From: Calonectria ilicicola | Lineage: Eukaryota; Ascomycota; Sordariomycetes; Hypocreales; Nectriaceae | DNA length: 64,000 bases | Direction: 5' to 3' | Assembly: GCA_020809705.1 (NCBI GenBank) | Contig: CP085835.1 | Span: 1,674,001 to 1,738,000, forward strand | Notes under the pieces: generated by a model | What the model was told of the DNA's origin: nothing | What the model saw: only the letters and a program-made list of their open reading frames with translations | The model's database searches: none | In this document: in pieces, positions 23,474 to 33,380 of the stretch | How positions within the stretch are numbered: position 1 is the first letter of the stretch | Layout: every line of letters starts with the position of its first letter | Program-made: the position numbers and the translations under genes

Positions 23474-24847
23474 TGCGACATTGATTTTGTGCTCAGTTAT
23501 TTGAGTATGAAGCGTGCAATGGTCAATGGAAAACTAACAAAGGTCACGATAGGGATGGTAAAAAGCCTGCTGGAAGAATATGTTGATTCTGGCCGACTTT
23601 CTCTGCTTGGCAATGGGCGGGGTTCGTGGCTCGATACGGAATGCCATTACATCAGCGTCTCAGCTGAAAAAGGCTGATCTTTCCATTGTCAACCGTGGTT
23701 TGGGATTTAGATTCATGCTAGTATCTTTGCTCATTCCAATTTCATTAGAAGCGGCTTAAACTTTAGGCAGACAAACTACCAAGAGCCCTCGTATGCAAGG
23801 AGGCCGCCTTCCAAGGCATAGCGAACCAATGTGCTCGCTTGTGAGACCGGGTTTAAACTGCTCCTAAGGGAACAAATCAGATAGGCATGAGCCGGAATAT
23901 ACACTTAGAAAACAATGAACAAAAACATGTGAACTTTTAACTGAGGTTTAAATGGAAGCTAGCCAATTTCTCAATAGAGAGCGCTTCTTCAAGGCCTGAG
24001 AACATTCACTAACCATGATACACCCTTCTAAAGGCTCAAGATACTCGTTAATTTTTGTTTAGGACCTCCACAGGCTTGAGATTACCATTTTGTGTGACAC
24101 TGTAGGCGAATATGAAATAAATTGGCTTTGATGCAGCAGAGCTAGGGAGTGCACGACGCTTGTCTATCCATTCCCATGTGACGCGCCGGCACTTACGAGC
24201 TACAAGACAAGACGAAACAATGCAAAGGGTGACATGGGCCAGGGTTATAGCGTACGGGATGTGAAGCTCCCATCCAGTTAATTGCTAATGTTTGTATCAC
24301 ATTCGTAACAACCTGGTACAGGACTATTAATAACATACCCAAATCCCTAAGGCTGCGTGCATTAGCCCTAACCCTAACCCCAAAGGTTGGCGAGAACAAT
24401 CTAACTTCATAATGTTTTAAAAGGCCTCATATTATGGTGGAAAAAGAATCTAACGTCAAAATTTCCTACAACCGGTATTTGATATACCAGCTTTTCTGAG
24501 CTTGAGATATTAAAGGCCTTAATGCTACAGCACTTCCGAACATAACTAAACCGCTTAGATTATATACCAGTGATGAAAAGTGAAAGACCTGTCATGTAAT
24601 GTGATATGGTTAACCCCAAGATAATGCAAGATTGTTTGTGATCGCATACGACACAAGGGCTCGATCGCGTCGGTCCGACTGATGTGATATAGACTGTCTC
24701 AGGCTGTATTATAAAATGATCCCAAGGAAAAATAAGTTATAAAAGACCCATTACCTAAAGTAGCTTAAAGAACATCTTCCTTACCACTTTATCTCACATC
24801 ATCAATTTACTCTTCAAGTTCTTTACAACCTCTCTAAATCCGTTGAA
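23474..24847. promoter_or_regulatory. Divergent spacer with telomere-like motif and TATA box
   Basis: This 1.37-kb spacer lies between the kinase fusion (minus) and the small peptide gene (plus). It holds CCCTAACCCTAACCC at 24366-24380, two and a half TTAGGG-type units. A TATA-like TTATAAAAG lies at about 24738, followed by a pyrimidine-rich leader up to the ATG at 24848. That is a strong promoter layout for the peptide gene. Confidence 0.5.
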
Positions 24848-25151
24848 ATGAAAGTTACAAGTTTTGCAGTGGTGGCTAGCCTCTGCAGTTTTGCTTTGTC
24901 CGCTCCCACCTTTGGTAGTCTGGTCGGAACGAGCGAGCTTGATGGACACATGAAACGTGAATCACCTGGTAAGCGCCTCGATATTACCACTAAGCTCCAC
25001 AGCAAGGAAATTCATCCTAGTCTTGCTAATACACGTTTATTCAGAAAATCATGAAGATAAGAGGTCAATTGTGACCGCCACGGTGCTCGAGTGTGCTACA
25101 GGGATGAGCTTGTCAATTGATGGCATTTGTGAGGCCATCGCGGAATTTTGA
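24848..25151 (+). CDS. Tiny secreted peptide precursor with KEX2 sites
   Basis: Predicted 75-aa precursor in two exons, 24848-24968 and 25045-25151, around a 76-bp intron (gtaagc...ttcag). Splicing joins the frames exactly (phase 1). It has a signal peptide (MKVTSFAVVASLCSFALSA), then a short spacer with two dibasic KR sites at 36-37 and 46-47. Cleavage there would release a 28-residue C-terminal peptide, residues 48-75, holding C57 and C69, which could form one disulphide. The layout is that of KEX2-processed secreted fungal peptides, and a TATA box about 110 bp upstream with a CT-rich leader supports expression. There is no repeated core as in most dikaritin RiPP precursors. Function unknown: an effector, signalling or antimicrobial peptide are all possible. 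Confidence 0.65.
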
Positions 25152-27419
25152 GACCGTCTATGAGTGACTCATATTTGACTATGCGATGAATTCGTATGGA
25201 AATGCTGATCATGGAAGAGCGGAGAGTATGGCTTTGCTTTGAGGAATAGCTGAGAAGCAGCCCGTTGATTCTACTTCTTCTTGAAGCTCGAGGGCAAATT
25301 CAAATACAATTTGATTACTAATTACCCCAAAACCAAAGTATGATCGGTCGAGTTGATGCTGAGAGTGAAAGCTTGTGGCATTGTGGCAGAAGAACGCTCA
25401 AGCTTATTGTATAATGAGGTTCTTGATAAGCCATCCTTCCTGAGCATCCCTAACTATTTTGAATGCTATATAAACCCTGTACGATCACTTCGGTCTCAGG
25501 AACGTGGAGATACTCGCCTTGCTCTAGCGCACTGAGAAGATAATTAATTATTTTACAAAACAGCCGACAACCCGTTGTAGAGGGGTACTTAAATACCCGC
25601 TTACAAGCTTGCATCTGCATCCCGCGGTACAGGACCTGATAAACAATGCAGCGTTGCCGCACATATGGGAAAACACTGTCTTAAACATGTTACCAACAGG
25701 GTCGTTGGACATTATATAGGTCACGAATGAAATCAGCCCAGTGCTTCCGGTGCCATCACATTTGGCCACAATGTTCATGCACCGCAATCCAGGGGTGTGC
25801 TGGATGACCAGACCAGTTATGCATATTATCCTACGATATGTGTACGAGACGGAGCTGCACCGCCTAGAACCTTACGACAGTGAGAGTTGTTGGGCAAGCC
25901 TGTCACTATCACCTCGTAGCCCGCAAAAGTAGGCAGCTGTATCATGTTGCTTCCAACACTGGTAGAACGGCGCCCGACCATGATTACATAATTTCCCGCC
26001 TTGGCCACTTCTTCACTGGCTTTTAATGACACACACAGCAGAATAGTGGAAACCGAGATGGTCTCTCTAGAACTGAGCGGCTGCCACCTCAAATAACACC
26101 AAGTCTGGCATATTCGCAGGCATTCTCTTGGTCACGATAGAATAGAACTGGAAAGCACCTTCAGTAGCGTGGGCTCCTTATAGATTCGTACTGGCCGCGT
26201 CCGCGACGACTCTGTCTTCAGGCTTGAAGTCAGTGATATCTCTATAGATATATAGGGCCGTTGACCTGCACATCTTCTCCAGCCAAAGTCAGTCCCGAGA
26301 ATGAAGGTAGTTTTGATTCAAGGGGAAACCGGCTTGCCCCGATCCTGCGTCACATAGTTTGGTTCGAGAGAATTATTGTGTATTACTGCGACGGTGGATG
26401 GCAGTGCCTCAGCTCCACCTTACCCGCTCCTCGTTAGAATTTATCACGGCAGTGCGCCGCGTCATGTCTCAGGACGTACTGTGGGATGGAGTGTCCAACA
26501 AAAAACATGGAGAGAAGAAAGAGGTGGTGTGTTGGGATGAATTTTGAGTGCATGAAACTAACAGTGGCAAGGAAATAGGATTGACGGCTAGCTCTCAGGT
26601 AATATTCTCAATTCGTGCCCAACCGAGCACATACGACCACAGCCCTCAGAAACTACTGGATCCCGTCTGCTCTCCGAGCGTCAAGCTGAGGAGCGCTTGA
26701 GTAGTAGTTGGGTCGGTGACGACCAGCGAATGCCAAGTGTTGTATGTCCTTTTTTTTTAAATCTAATCCCTCACAATAAATTATGAGCACAATTTAGTAT
26801 CGAAATCCATCATGGTTTGTGAACTCGGGTGGCTGTGATTTCACTTTTCGCATCGAGGCCACTGGGCACAGAGCCAATAATTCCACGAGAATGGGCGGAT
26901 ATCTATTGCCGATGGCTTACTATGAAACCGTTCATTGGATGAATTGATGTGTCAGAGATGCGGAAAAAGGACTCGTGACTACCATATGCATGTCTTTGAG
27001 CTACGAGGTAACAAAGATAATTGGACCGTCGGGAGGCTTGGGCAGTTTAATTTGCTGTGGTTGTTGTGGTTACCTAAGCTGCTACCATGCAGTATGACAT
27101 GAGATAGGGAATACTACTTGGCGATGACGAAGATAACTTGACAGATCGCATTTGGCCAATGCAATTCAATGTCTGGAAATGAGGCATTGGATTGGCCTAG
27201 CTGCTTACCGCCAGATTTGAGGCCCATTTTGGGCATGCTGTGTGTGACTGCAAAAAGACCCAATAAATTCAAAAGAGCTAGAATTCTGTGTATTTTTAAC
27301 CCTCCATCCCCTCTATCAAATCGAATTTTCAATACATCCACAGTGAGCAAGGTCGAATCTGTGGCTCCTAGTGCTTTTTATCGCTAGACGACACTACTTT
27401 TTTTGCACATCTCTACAAC
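25152..27419. other. Intergenic stretch containing a 5S rRNA gene
   Basis: This 2.27-kb stretch holds the 5S rRNA gene at 26629-26747 and the BVMO promoter at its right end. The remaining sequence shows no supported coding frame or repeat. Confidence 0.45.
26629..26747 (+). rRNA. 5S ribosomal RNA gene (copy 1)
   Basis: A 119-nt sequence beginning ACATACGACCA and ending GTTGTATGT, which pair to form the closing helix. It contains the conserved GGATCCCGTC loop, a box A-like GTCAAGCTGAGG and the box C region GGGTCGGTGACGACC. A T-run follows after two C, as expected for RNA polymerase III termination. It lies alone, as is usual for dispersed fungal 5S genes. It differs from the other two copies at many positions, so it is either a divergent isotype or a drifting pseudogene. 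Confidence 0.85.
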
Positions 27420-29030
27420 ATGGAATCCACGTCAGGAAGCCCCGTCGCCGTTGATGCCCTAGTGGTAGGCGCCGGCATGGCGGGAATATATGCCACATAT
27501 CGACTTTCCCGTGCTGGTTTCAACGTCAAATGCGTCGAGGTCGCTGGAGACATCGGCGGCACGTGGTACTGGAATAAATATCCTGGTGCCATGAGTGATA
27601 CGGAGACATACCTGTACCGCTTTTCATGGGATAAAGAAGACCTCCAATCTTATCCGTGGGATCGCCACTACATATACCAACCCGAGATTCTCAAGTATCT
27701 GCACCATGTCGTGGAGAAACACGACCTCCGCAAGTATATGCGCTTCAATACCGAAATGAAGTCGGCATCTTGGAAAAATGGGCTCTGGAAGGTTTCGTGC
27801 GAGGGAGGCCTGGTGTTCCATGCCCGGTATCTCGTCACCTGTCTAGGCATACTTTCCACTCCGAACTATCCCGACATTCCTGGTATTTCTTCATTTCAAG
27901 GCGAGGTTGTGCACACAGCCAAGTGGGATGAAAATTTAACTCTCGCCGGGAAAACTGTCGGAATCATCGGTAATGGCTCTACCGGCATCCAGGTCATGAC
28001 GGCGATCGCCCCAGAGGTCAAACAGTTGATCTCATTCCAGCGACGCCCTCAATATTCGGTTCCAAGTGCACAGGGTCAAATTGAACCCGGATATCGCGAA
28101 AGCATCAACTCGAAGTACGATAAGATCTTCGAGGGAGTATTTGATTCAGCGATCGGATTCGGCTTCCTTGAATCTGATCGCAAGACGATGCAGGCTACAC
28201 CTGAGGAACGTCGGGAAGCCTTCCAAAAGGCCTGGGACCAGGGAAACGGCCTTCGCTTCATGTTTGGTGTCTTTGGCGATTTGATTACAGATCGAGATGC
28301 CAACGAGGAGGCATGCGAATTCATCCGTGGCAAGATTGACGAAATCGTCAAGGACCCACGAAAGGCAAAAGCGCTTAAGCCGCGGGACATGTATGCTCGT
28401 CGTCCACTCTGTGATTCAGGCTATTTTGAGATATTCAACCGTGAAAACGTTGATATTGTAGATCTAAGGGAGATGTCTATCCACAAGATCGTGCCTGAGG
28501 GTATCCAGATGACAGATGGGACTGTCCATAAACTTGACGTTTTGATTCTCGCGACAGGGTTTGATGCAGTTGAAGGCAACTATCTTCGAGCCAGCATCAA
28601 GGGCCGCAAACGAAAATCAATTCAGGAGCACTGGGGAAACGGTGCTAAGGCCTACGGTGGTATCGCGTGCTCGGGATTCCCGAACATGTTCATGGTATCA
28701 GGACCACAAGGAGTATTCGCCAACTACCCTCCTGTCATCGAAATGGAAATTGAACTAATCATGAATTGCATCCTACACGCAGAAAGAATGCAATGTATGA
28801 TGGAGGTGACATCAGCGGCCGAACAAAAGTGGAGTGACATATGTGAAGAAGCCGTGAACGGAACTTTGTTCAAGGAGACTGAGAGTTGGTTTTTTGGTAC
28901 AAATGTCAAGGGAAGGAAATGGCACCCAAAACTCTACTTTGGGGGTATCAAGAATTATCGTGATTGGGCGAGGCAAGAAATTGACGCTGGTTTCCCAGGA
29001 TTCAACACTGATGATCGATCAAAGATATAA
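27420..29030 (+). CDS. Flavin-dependent Baeyer-Villiger monooxygenase
   Basis: Intronless gene of 536 aa. The N-terminal FAD-binding Rossmann motif is G17-A-G19-M-A-G22. The second, NADPH-binding motif is G184-N-G186-S-T-G189. Between them lies the type I BVMO fingerprint F159-x-G161-x3-H165-x3-W169-D170. The enzyme should insert one oxygen atom next to a carbonyl, turning ketones into esters or lactones with O2 and NADPH. The length is normal for the cyclohexanone-monooxygenase group. There is no signal peptide. Its neighbours (5S rRNA, DUF3176 gene) do not form a pathway with it, so the substrate is unknown. Confidence 0.93.
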   Translation: MESTSGSPVAVDALVVGAGMAGIYATYRLSRAGFNVKCVEVAGDIGGTWYWNKYPGAMSDTETYLYRFSWDKEDLQSYPWDRHYIYQPEILKYLHHVVEKHDLRKYMRFNTEMKSASWKNGLWKVSCEGGLVFHARYLVTCLGILSTPNYPDIPGISSFQGEVVHTAKWDENLTLAGKTVGIIGNGSTGIQVMTAIAPEVKQLISFQRRPQYSVPSAQGQIEPGYRESINSKYDKIFEGVFDSAIGFGFLESDRKTMQATPEERREAFQKAWDQGNGLRFMFGVFGDLITDRDANEEACEFIRGKIDEIVKDPRKAKALKPRDMYARRPLCDSGYFEIFNRENVDIVDLREMSIHKIVPEGIQMTDGTVHKLDVLILATGFDAVEGNYLRASIKGRKRKSIQEHWGNGAKAYGGIACSGFPNMFMVSGPQGVFANYPPVIEMEIELIMNCILHAERMQCMMEVTSAAEQKWSDICEEAVNGTLFKETESWFFGTNVKGRKWHPKLYFGGIKNYRDWARQEIDAGFPGFNTDDRSKI

Positions 29031-30058
29031 ATTGTTATTTAATAAACGCATGGCATTTTTAAATGATAATGCCCCGAAAGTATCTTTCCATGTGTATATT
29101 ATATTTCCGATTTTACCTATAAAGTGAGCGATGTACACGTAGCGGAGCCCAACTCTGAGATGTTGTCGATGGTCTTAAGCACCAGACCGAGTCCTAAACT
29201 AGCCCCGAAGATGTCATGTGTGACCCCGTAGTTGCCCAGGAATGTGCAGATGGAGTAGATCCTCTTGTTCTATGAACCGTGCTTTTTTCTCTCAATCCCC
29301 ATCTGATATACTGCCCTGGTCATCTTTGTCAGCGCCGAGCAGATGGGCCTTCCCTTCAGTGGGATTCGCCCTCAAGATCAGAATCTGGGGGTCGGGTTCC
29401 TCGTCAACCTCACCCTTTCTTAAGTTTGTGGCGTTTAAGGCTTATTGACCGCTCATACGAGGCGGGCTGCACTAATTCAGATTAACGGCGCCTCTTGAAA
29501 CAGGACTCAGAGTCGCACATTGCGGTACCATAATCTGAAATCAAGGCATCCGATGACTGATCCACTTGCTGTAACGAGTAGTCTAATATTGACAAGAAAA
29601 ATTAATTGATGCGGAAATAAAGCAACCTGTCATGTAGTGTGGCAAACAGAAGATAAGGTTATTCTATGGCAAAAATAAGAAATGATAAGGTTGCAAGCCA
29701 CGCCACATGGATCCTTAAAGATAGGGTGACTGCAAATTTAGCCTCGTGGGGCTGAAATTAGGGACTCCGTGCTCTGCAGCTAAAGACGCCTCGCCTCCAG
29801 CCGTCTGCCACTCATTTCAGTACTGAGAAGCCACAACCATTCAGCTGAGTGAAATAAATATTACGCGTGATTGTGGACGCATCTTAGCGGGATCATGCGG
29901 CCCCTCGCGCCCAAATATCTCGACTGTCATGCCAGGTCGCCGATTTCCCACATTTTGCAACCATCTCCTCGTAGATTACTGGCAAGCGCTCCGAAGTTAT
30001 TGAATAGTCATCTTGATTGTTGTGTTCATCGTTTATTTCTTATCCTGTCAGCACTCTC
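29031..30058. other. Intergenic spacer with a possible gene fragment
   Basis: This 1.03-kb stretch holds a coding-like minus-strand fragment at 29117-29275, described separately. The rest shows no gene, RNA or repeat; its right part is the promoter of the DUF3176 gene. Confidence 0.4.
29117..29275 (-). pseudogene. Possible 3' fragment of a membrane protein gene
   Basis: On the minus strand a frame of about 50 codons ends at TAG (29117-29119). It reads like the end of a membrane protein, with KRIYSICTFLGNYG followed by a glycine- and leucine-rich segment. No start codon, upstream exon or intact gene is visible. It may be a relic truncated by rearrangement, or chance. Confidence 0.2.
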
Positions 30059-32090
30059 ATGGCGACAAAATCGAGCGGGGGCTTTATAAAGCCTTGGATC
30101 CTCGAGATCTTGGCGATTAGCTCGTCAATCATTATGGTAGCTGCCATGGTTGTTCTCCTTCTTATGTTTGACAGGAAACCCATCTTCGAAAGCAAAGTCT
30201 GGACTTTGAATGCCTTTATTTCCATATTGTCAACTGCTAGCAGGGTAACTTTATTAATGGCCGTTGCCAATTGCGTGAGTCAAAGCAATTGGATTCTATT
30301 TTCTGGAAAGCCGAGGCGTCTTTACGACTTTGAAATGATCTCTGCGGCTAGTCGCGGGCCACTCGGAAGCCTCAAGGTTCTAATGAGTATTAACCTTCGT
30401 GGAGGGTAAGCTCCGGCATTGCGAGACTTTGATTAATCGCACCGCTGACCTTTTCACAGCGGGATTGTAAGGCTCGGCGCTTTTGCAACAATCCTGGCTC
30501 TTGCTATGGACCCATTTGCACAGCAATTGATTCAGATACGGGAAATAAAACTCAAAAGGGTTGGCCAAGCTGAGTTTGCGTATGCTTCTCGATATTCCCA
30601 AGGAAGCCCTCTGCTAAGTCCTTTGGTCCAATCTGAAAGTACGTGGGCTTTTATTCTGACATCACTTTGACTATTTATATTTCTTCTTTAGTTATGTTAC
30701 ACTTGTATTTCTTCTCGACTAATCTTCTCTAGTCACCGATGAAGGACGTGTCGAGTTGTCGTTTGGGACTGTCTACGCCAACGCCGATTTTGCAATGCAA
30801 GCCGCCATCACACTCGGGCTTGCGACAAGTCCAAAAACGGTCGAAAGTCAGTCATTATTCTCATGCTCTGGAACGGAATGCGATTTCCCGCCTTTGGAGT
30901 CACTGTCTGTGTGCAGCAGGTGCTCTGATATAACAGATATGTTGAAAAGGGACACTTCAAGTTCTGGAGGTCAATTCTCTAACCTTCACTATGACAAAAC
31001 CTTTTCGAGAGCTCAAGCCAATTCTACCCAGTATCAACTACCTAATGGCCTCTTTCTGAACAACATAGATGACTATTCTGGACCTAATAATTCTATGGTG
31101 TACATGACCATGGTTGGAACATCGGACCCAGACAACACAGTGGCTATGAAAGATATTGATACTCTCATTTGGTCTCAATCAGTTATAAAAGTGGATGCAA
31201 AGCCAGTCTCAGGAGTCTCAAAGCTATGGCCAGACTTTGAGGTGAACGCATCTGAATGTGCCTTGTATTACTGCGTGCGGCGTTACACAGGAACATTCAA
31301 AAATGGCGAAATTAGCCTAAATTCAACAGAGCTCCCTGAGAAAAAGCGAGCTCCAGAATCATGGGAGCCCCAGGAAAGCTCCAAATTCAAGCCCAGCAAT
31401 AAGCTTTCTGAAAAGATTGCTAACAGCCTAGCATATGATCCCCAAGATTCAATCATTACTCGAACTGACTTGCAACTGCGCGCAGACGGTGAAAAAACAG
31501 GCTGGAATGTTTCAGACGAAGCAGTTTACGGAATCAGTTACTATATGCAAACCTTTTTTGCCTCTTGTTTGAACAGCGCCAACTGCACAGATGATCTAGA
31601 CGATTGGGATGTGCCCAATGGCTTCTATCTATCTACTGGGCTAGACGAAGAGTACCGCCCAGACGCTGCCAAGGTGTTTTGGGAAACGGATGATTTGCAG
31701 CCGGTGTTTGGCAACGTCGCAGCGAGTATGAGTAACGCGATACGAAGCGGAGCTGACGGTGCAGTCATGGGGAAAGGTGATGTTTTGCAGCCGACTACCA
31801 TATATGTCGTGTCTTGGCCTTGGATACTTCTACACGGCGTCGCTGAGCTTGGTGCTCTCATCCTTTTAATACTCACAATCATATCAGCGGGTGCTAATTC
31901 ATGCACTGTACCGGTTTGGAAGTCAAGTGAGCTTGCCGTCCTCTCCAGCGGAGCCGTCCTAGGGGGCCTAGGGGAGCTGTTCAACGGGGCACGCACAGTT
32001 GAGGATCTGGAAGAACGAGCAAGTAAGGCTCGTGCGGTTTTGGTCTCTGCGGACGATGGCGGGCATGGCAATGGTAGGGAACATTCTTGA
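30059..32090 (+). CDS. DUF3176 family membrane protein
   Basis: Predicted 627 aa in three exons, 30059-30405, 30460-30638 and 30733-32090, with introns of 54 and 94 bp. The N-terminus holds two hydrophobic segments (starting WILEILAISSS and FISILSTAS). They are followed by the family signature around RRLYDFEMISAASRGPLGSLK and a third segment containing LALAMDPFAQQL. A long extracytosolic domain rich in N-glycosylation sequons and paired cysteines follows. A last transmembrane segment (LGALILLILTII) precedes a short cytosolic tail. DUF3176 proteins are widespread in Pezizomycotina and have no established function. The short upstream ATG at 30017 is in frame but lies in poorer context. Confidence 0.88.
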
Positions 32091-33380
32091 ATTGTTCAAG
32101 ACTATTCGGGGAGATGATGTTAGTGGTTGAAGCAGGATTGTAAAATGTAAGCCATGGTTTAGTTCGTAAGACAGTGTGCAGTCGTAAAGATGACTGCTTT
32201 TGTATGTGTATGAGTAAAAGACAGATATTTAGAAGCCACCCAACTGGGCTGGACCATTTTTAGGGCCATTGGTGGAGAAAATAGCGAACCCTTAAATTAT
32301 GCTTCATTTTTAACCTCATGTTGGCGGGCTCTCATTCTGAGATTTGTGGGCCTGGACTTATGGACTAAGCCAAAGAGTAGTTAAGGAGAAGTGGCTTGTG
32401 AAGAGTAGCCACCCACAGAGTGATGTTTGATGAAGAAAGGTGCCTTGTGAGGAGTATTATTTGCAGAATACTCCTATATCATAAATAACAACCTCTTAGT
32501 AGGAAAGATCTCATGAAGAGTTATGTCTTATGACGAGCATCATTACTTATTCAACCTCCAACTGACGCCCAAGAACAGCAGGCACTCAAGCGATTCACTG
32601 CATTGAAGGGGAAAATAGTAAACCTGCTCATATGAATATCTCTGGCGCTCGCTTGTAAGGGATTATCTGGCTTGGGTGGAGGACTTTAGTCCGGTTGCAA
32701 CTGGCCTAAACATTGAGGAATCGCACAGTTGAACAACTCCTGGGATGATTAACGGAGAGATGGCTCAATCGTCCCTGCTGTTAATGGCCGCTATCCCCAA
32801 TTTGGAAGCTATGTCACGTGCGTCCCACCACTTCCTCGGTAACAGCCAATGGTTGATCAAATATAATGGGCTACGCCAAATTAGGGATAGCGGCCATTGA
32901 CAGGGAGGACCATTAAGCCATCCCCTCCGTTAATCCTTGAAGCTCATCTGGGCAGTACGCCTTCTTGATCGTCATTCGGAACGGGTTATCTTTGTCCCGC
33001 GTGCGCGATTTTCTGGCTCGAAGGCTTATTGGGCCAAGTGCTGGTGGCCCCGGAAAATGGTCTGGCCCTTATCCCGCTGTCCATGCATCCGTCATCTTGT
33101 GGCGGGGCTCGCTCTCTACGCGAGTGGACTATACTATCAACCAAAGCGCGCGAGGAGCGTATAGTAGCTGCCCCTAAGCCATTTTGATCAGATCAGCATT
33201 TTGCGTGCGGGCCACTTCATCGGTTGATATAAATTTTTGAGCTACCGAAGCTCACTTGCGTGCCCTTAAAATACACTAAATTACTGTATCATCTCGCTGG
33301 GCAACTGGGAGAAAGAAAAGAAATGAGAAAAGAAAAATAACGCAGGCTTATTTATACTCACCCTGCTCACCTACTCAGAC
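32091..33380. other. Intergenic stretch containing a hairpin MITE
   Basis: This 1.29-kb stretch holds the inverted-repeat element at 32747-32935 and, to its right, the promoter of the TPR-CHAT gene. The part at 32250-32560 is AT-rich with loosely repeated GAAGAGTA/GAGTATTA words. No gene is seen. Confidence 0.5.
32747..32935. mobile_element. MITE-like hairpin element
   Basis: A 189-bp element with terminal inverted repeats of about 59 bp. The left arm is 32747-32805 and the right arm 32876-32935. They match apart from a few mismatches and small gaps, with GATTAACGGAG at the ends and TTAATGGCCGCTATCCC near the centre of the left arm. The central spacer is 70 bp and has no coding capacity. No clear target-site duplication could be fixed. 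It lies about 450 bp upstream of the TPR-CHAT gene. Confidence 0.7.

Noticed and set aside
24848..25151. Peptide gene as a multi-core RiPP precursor
   Set aside because: There is only one C-terminal segment and no repeated core between the KR sites, and no UstY-like or tyrosinase-like enzyme nearby.
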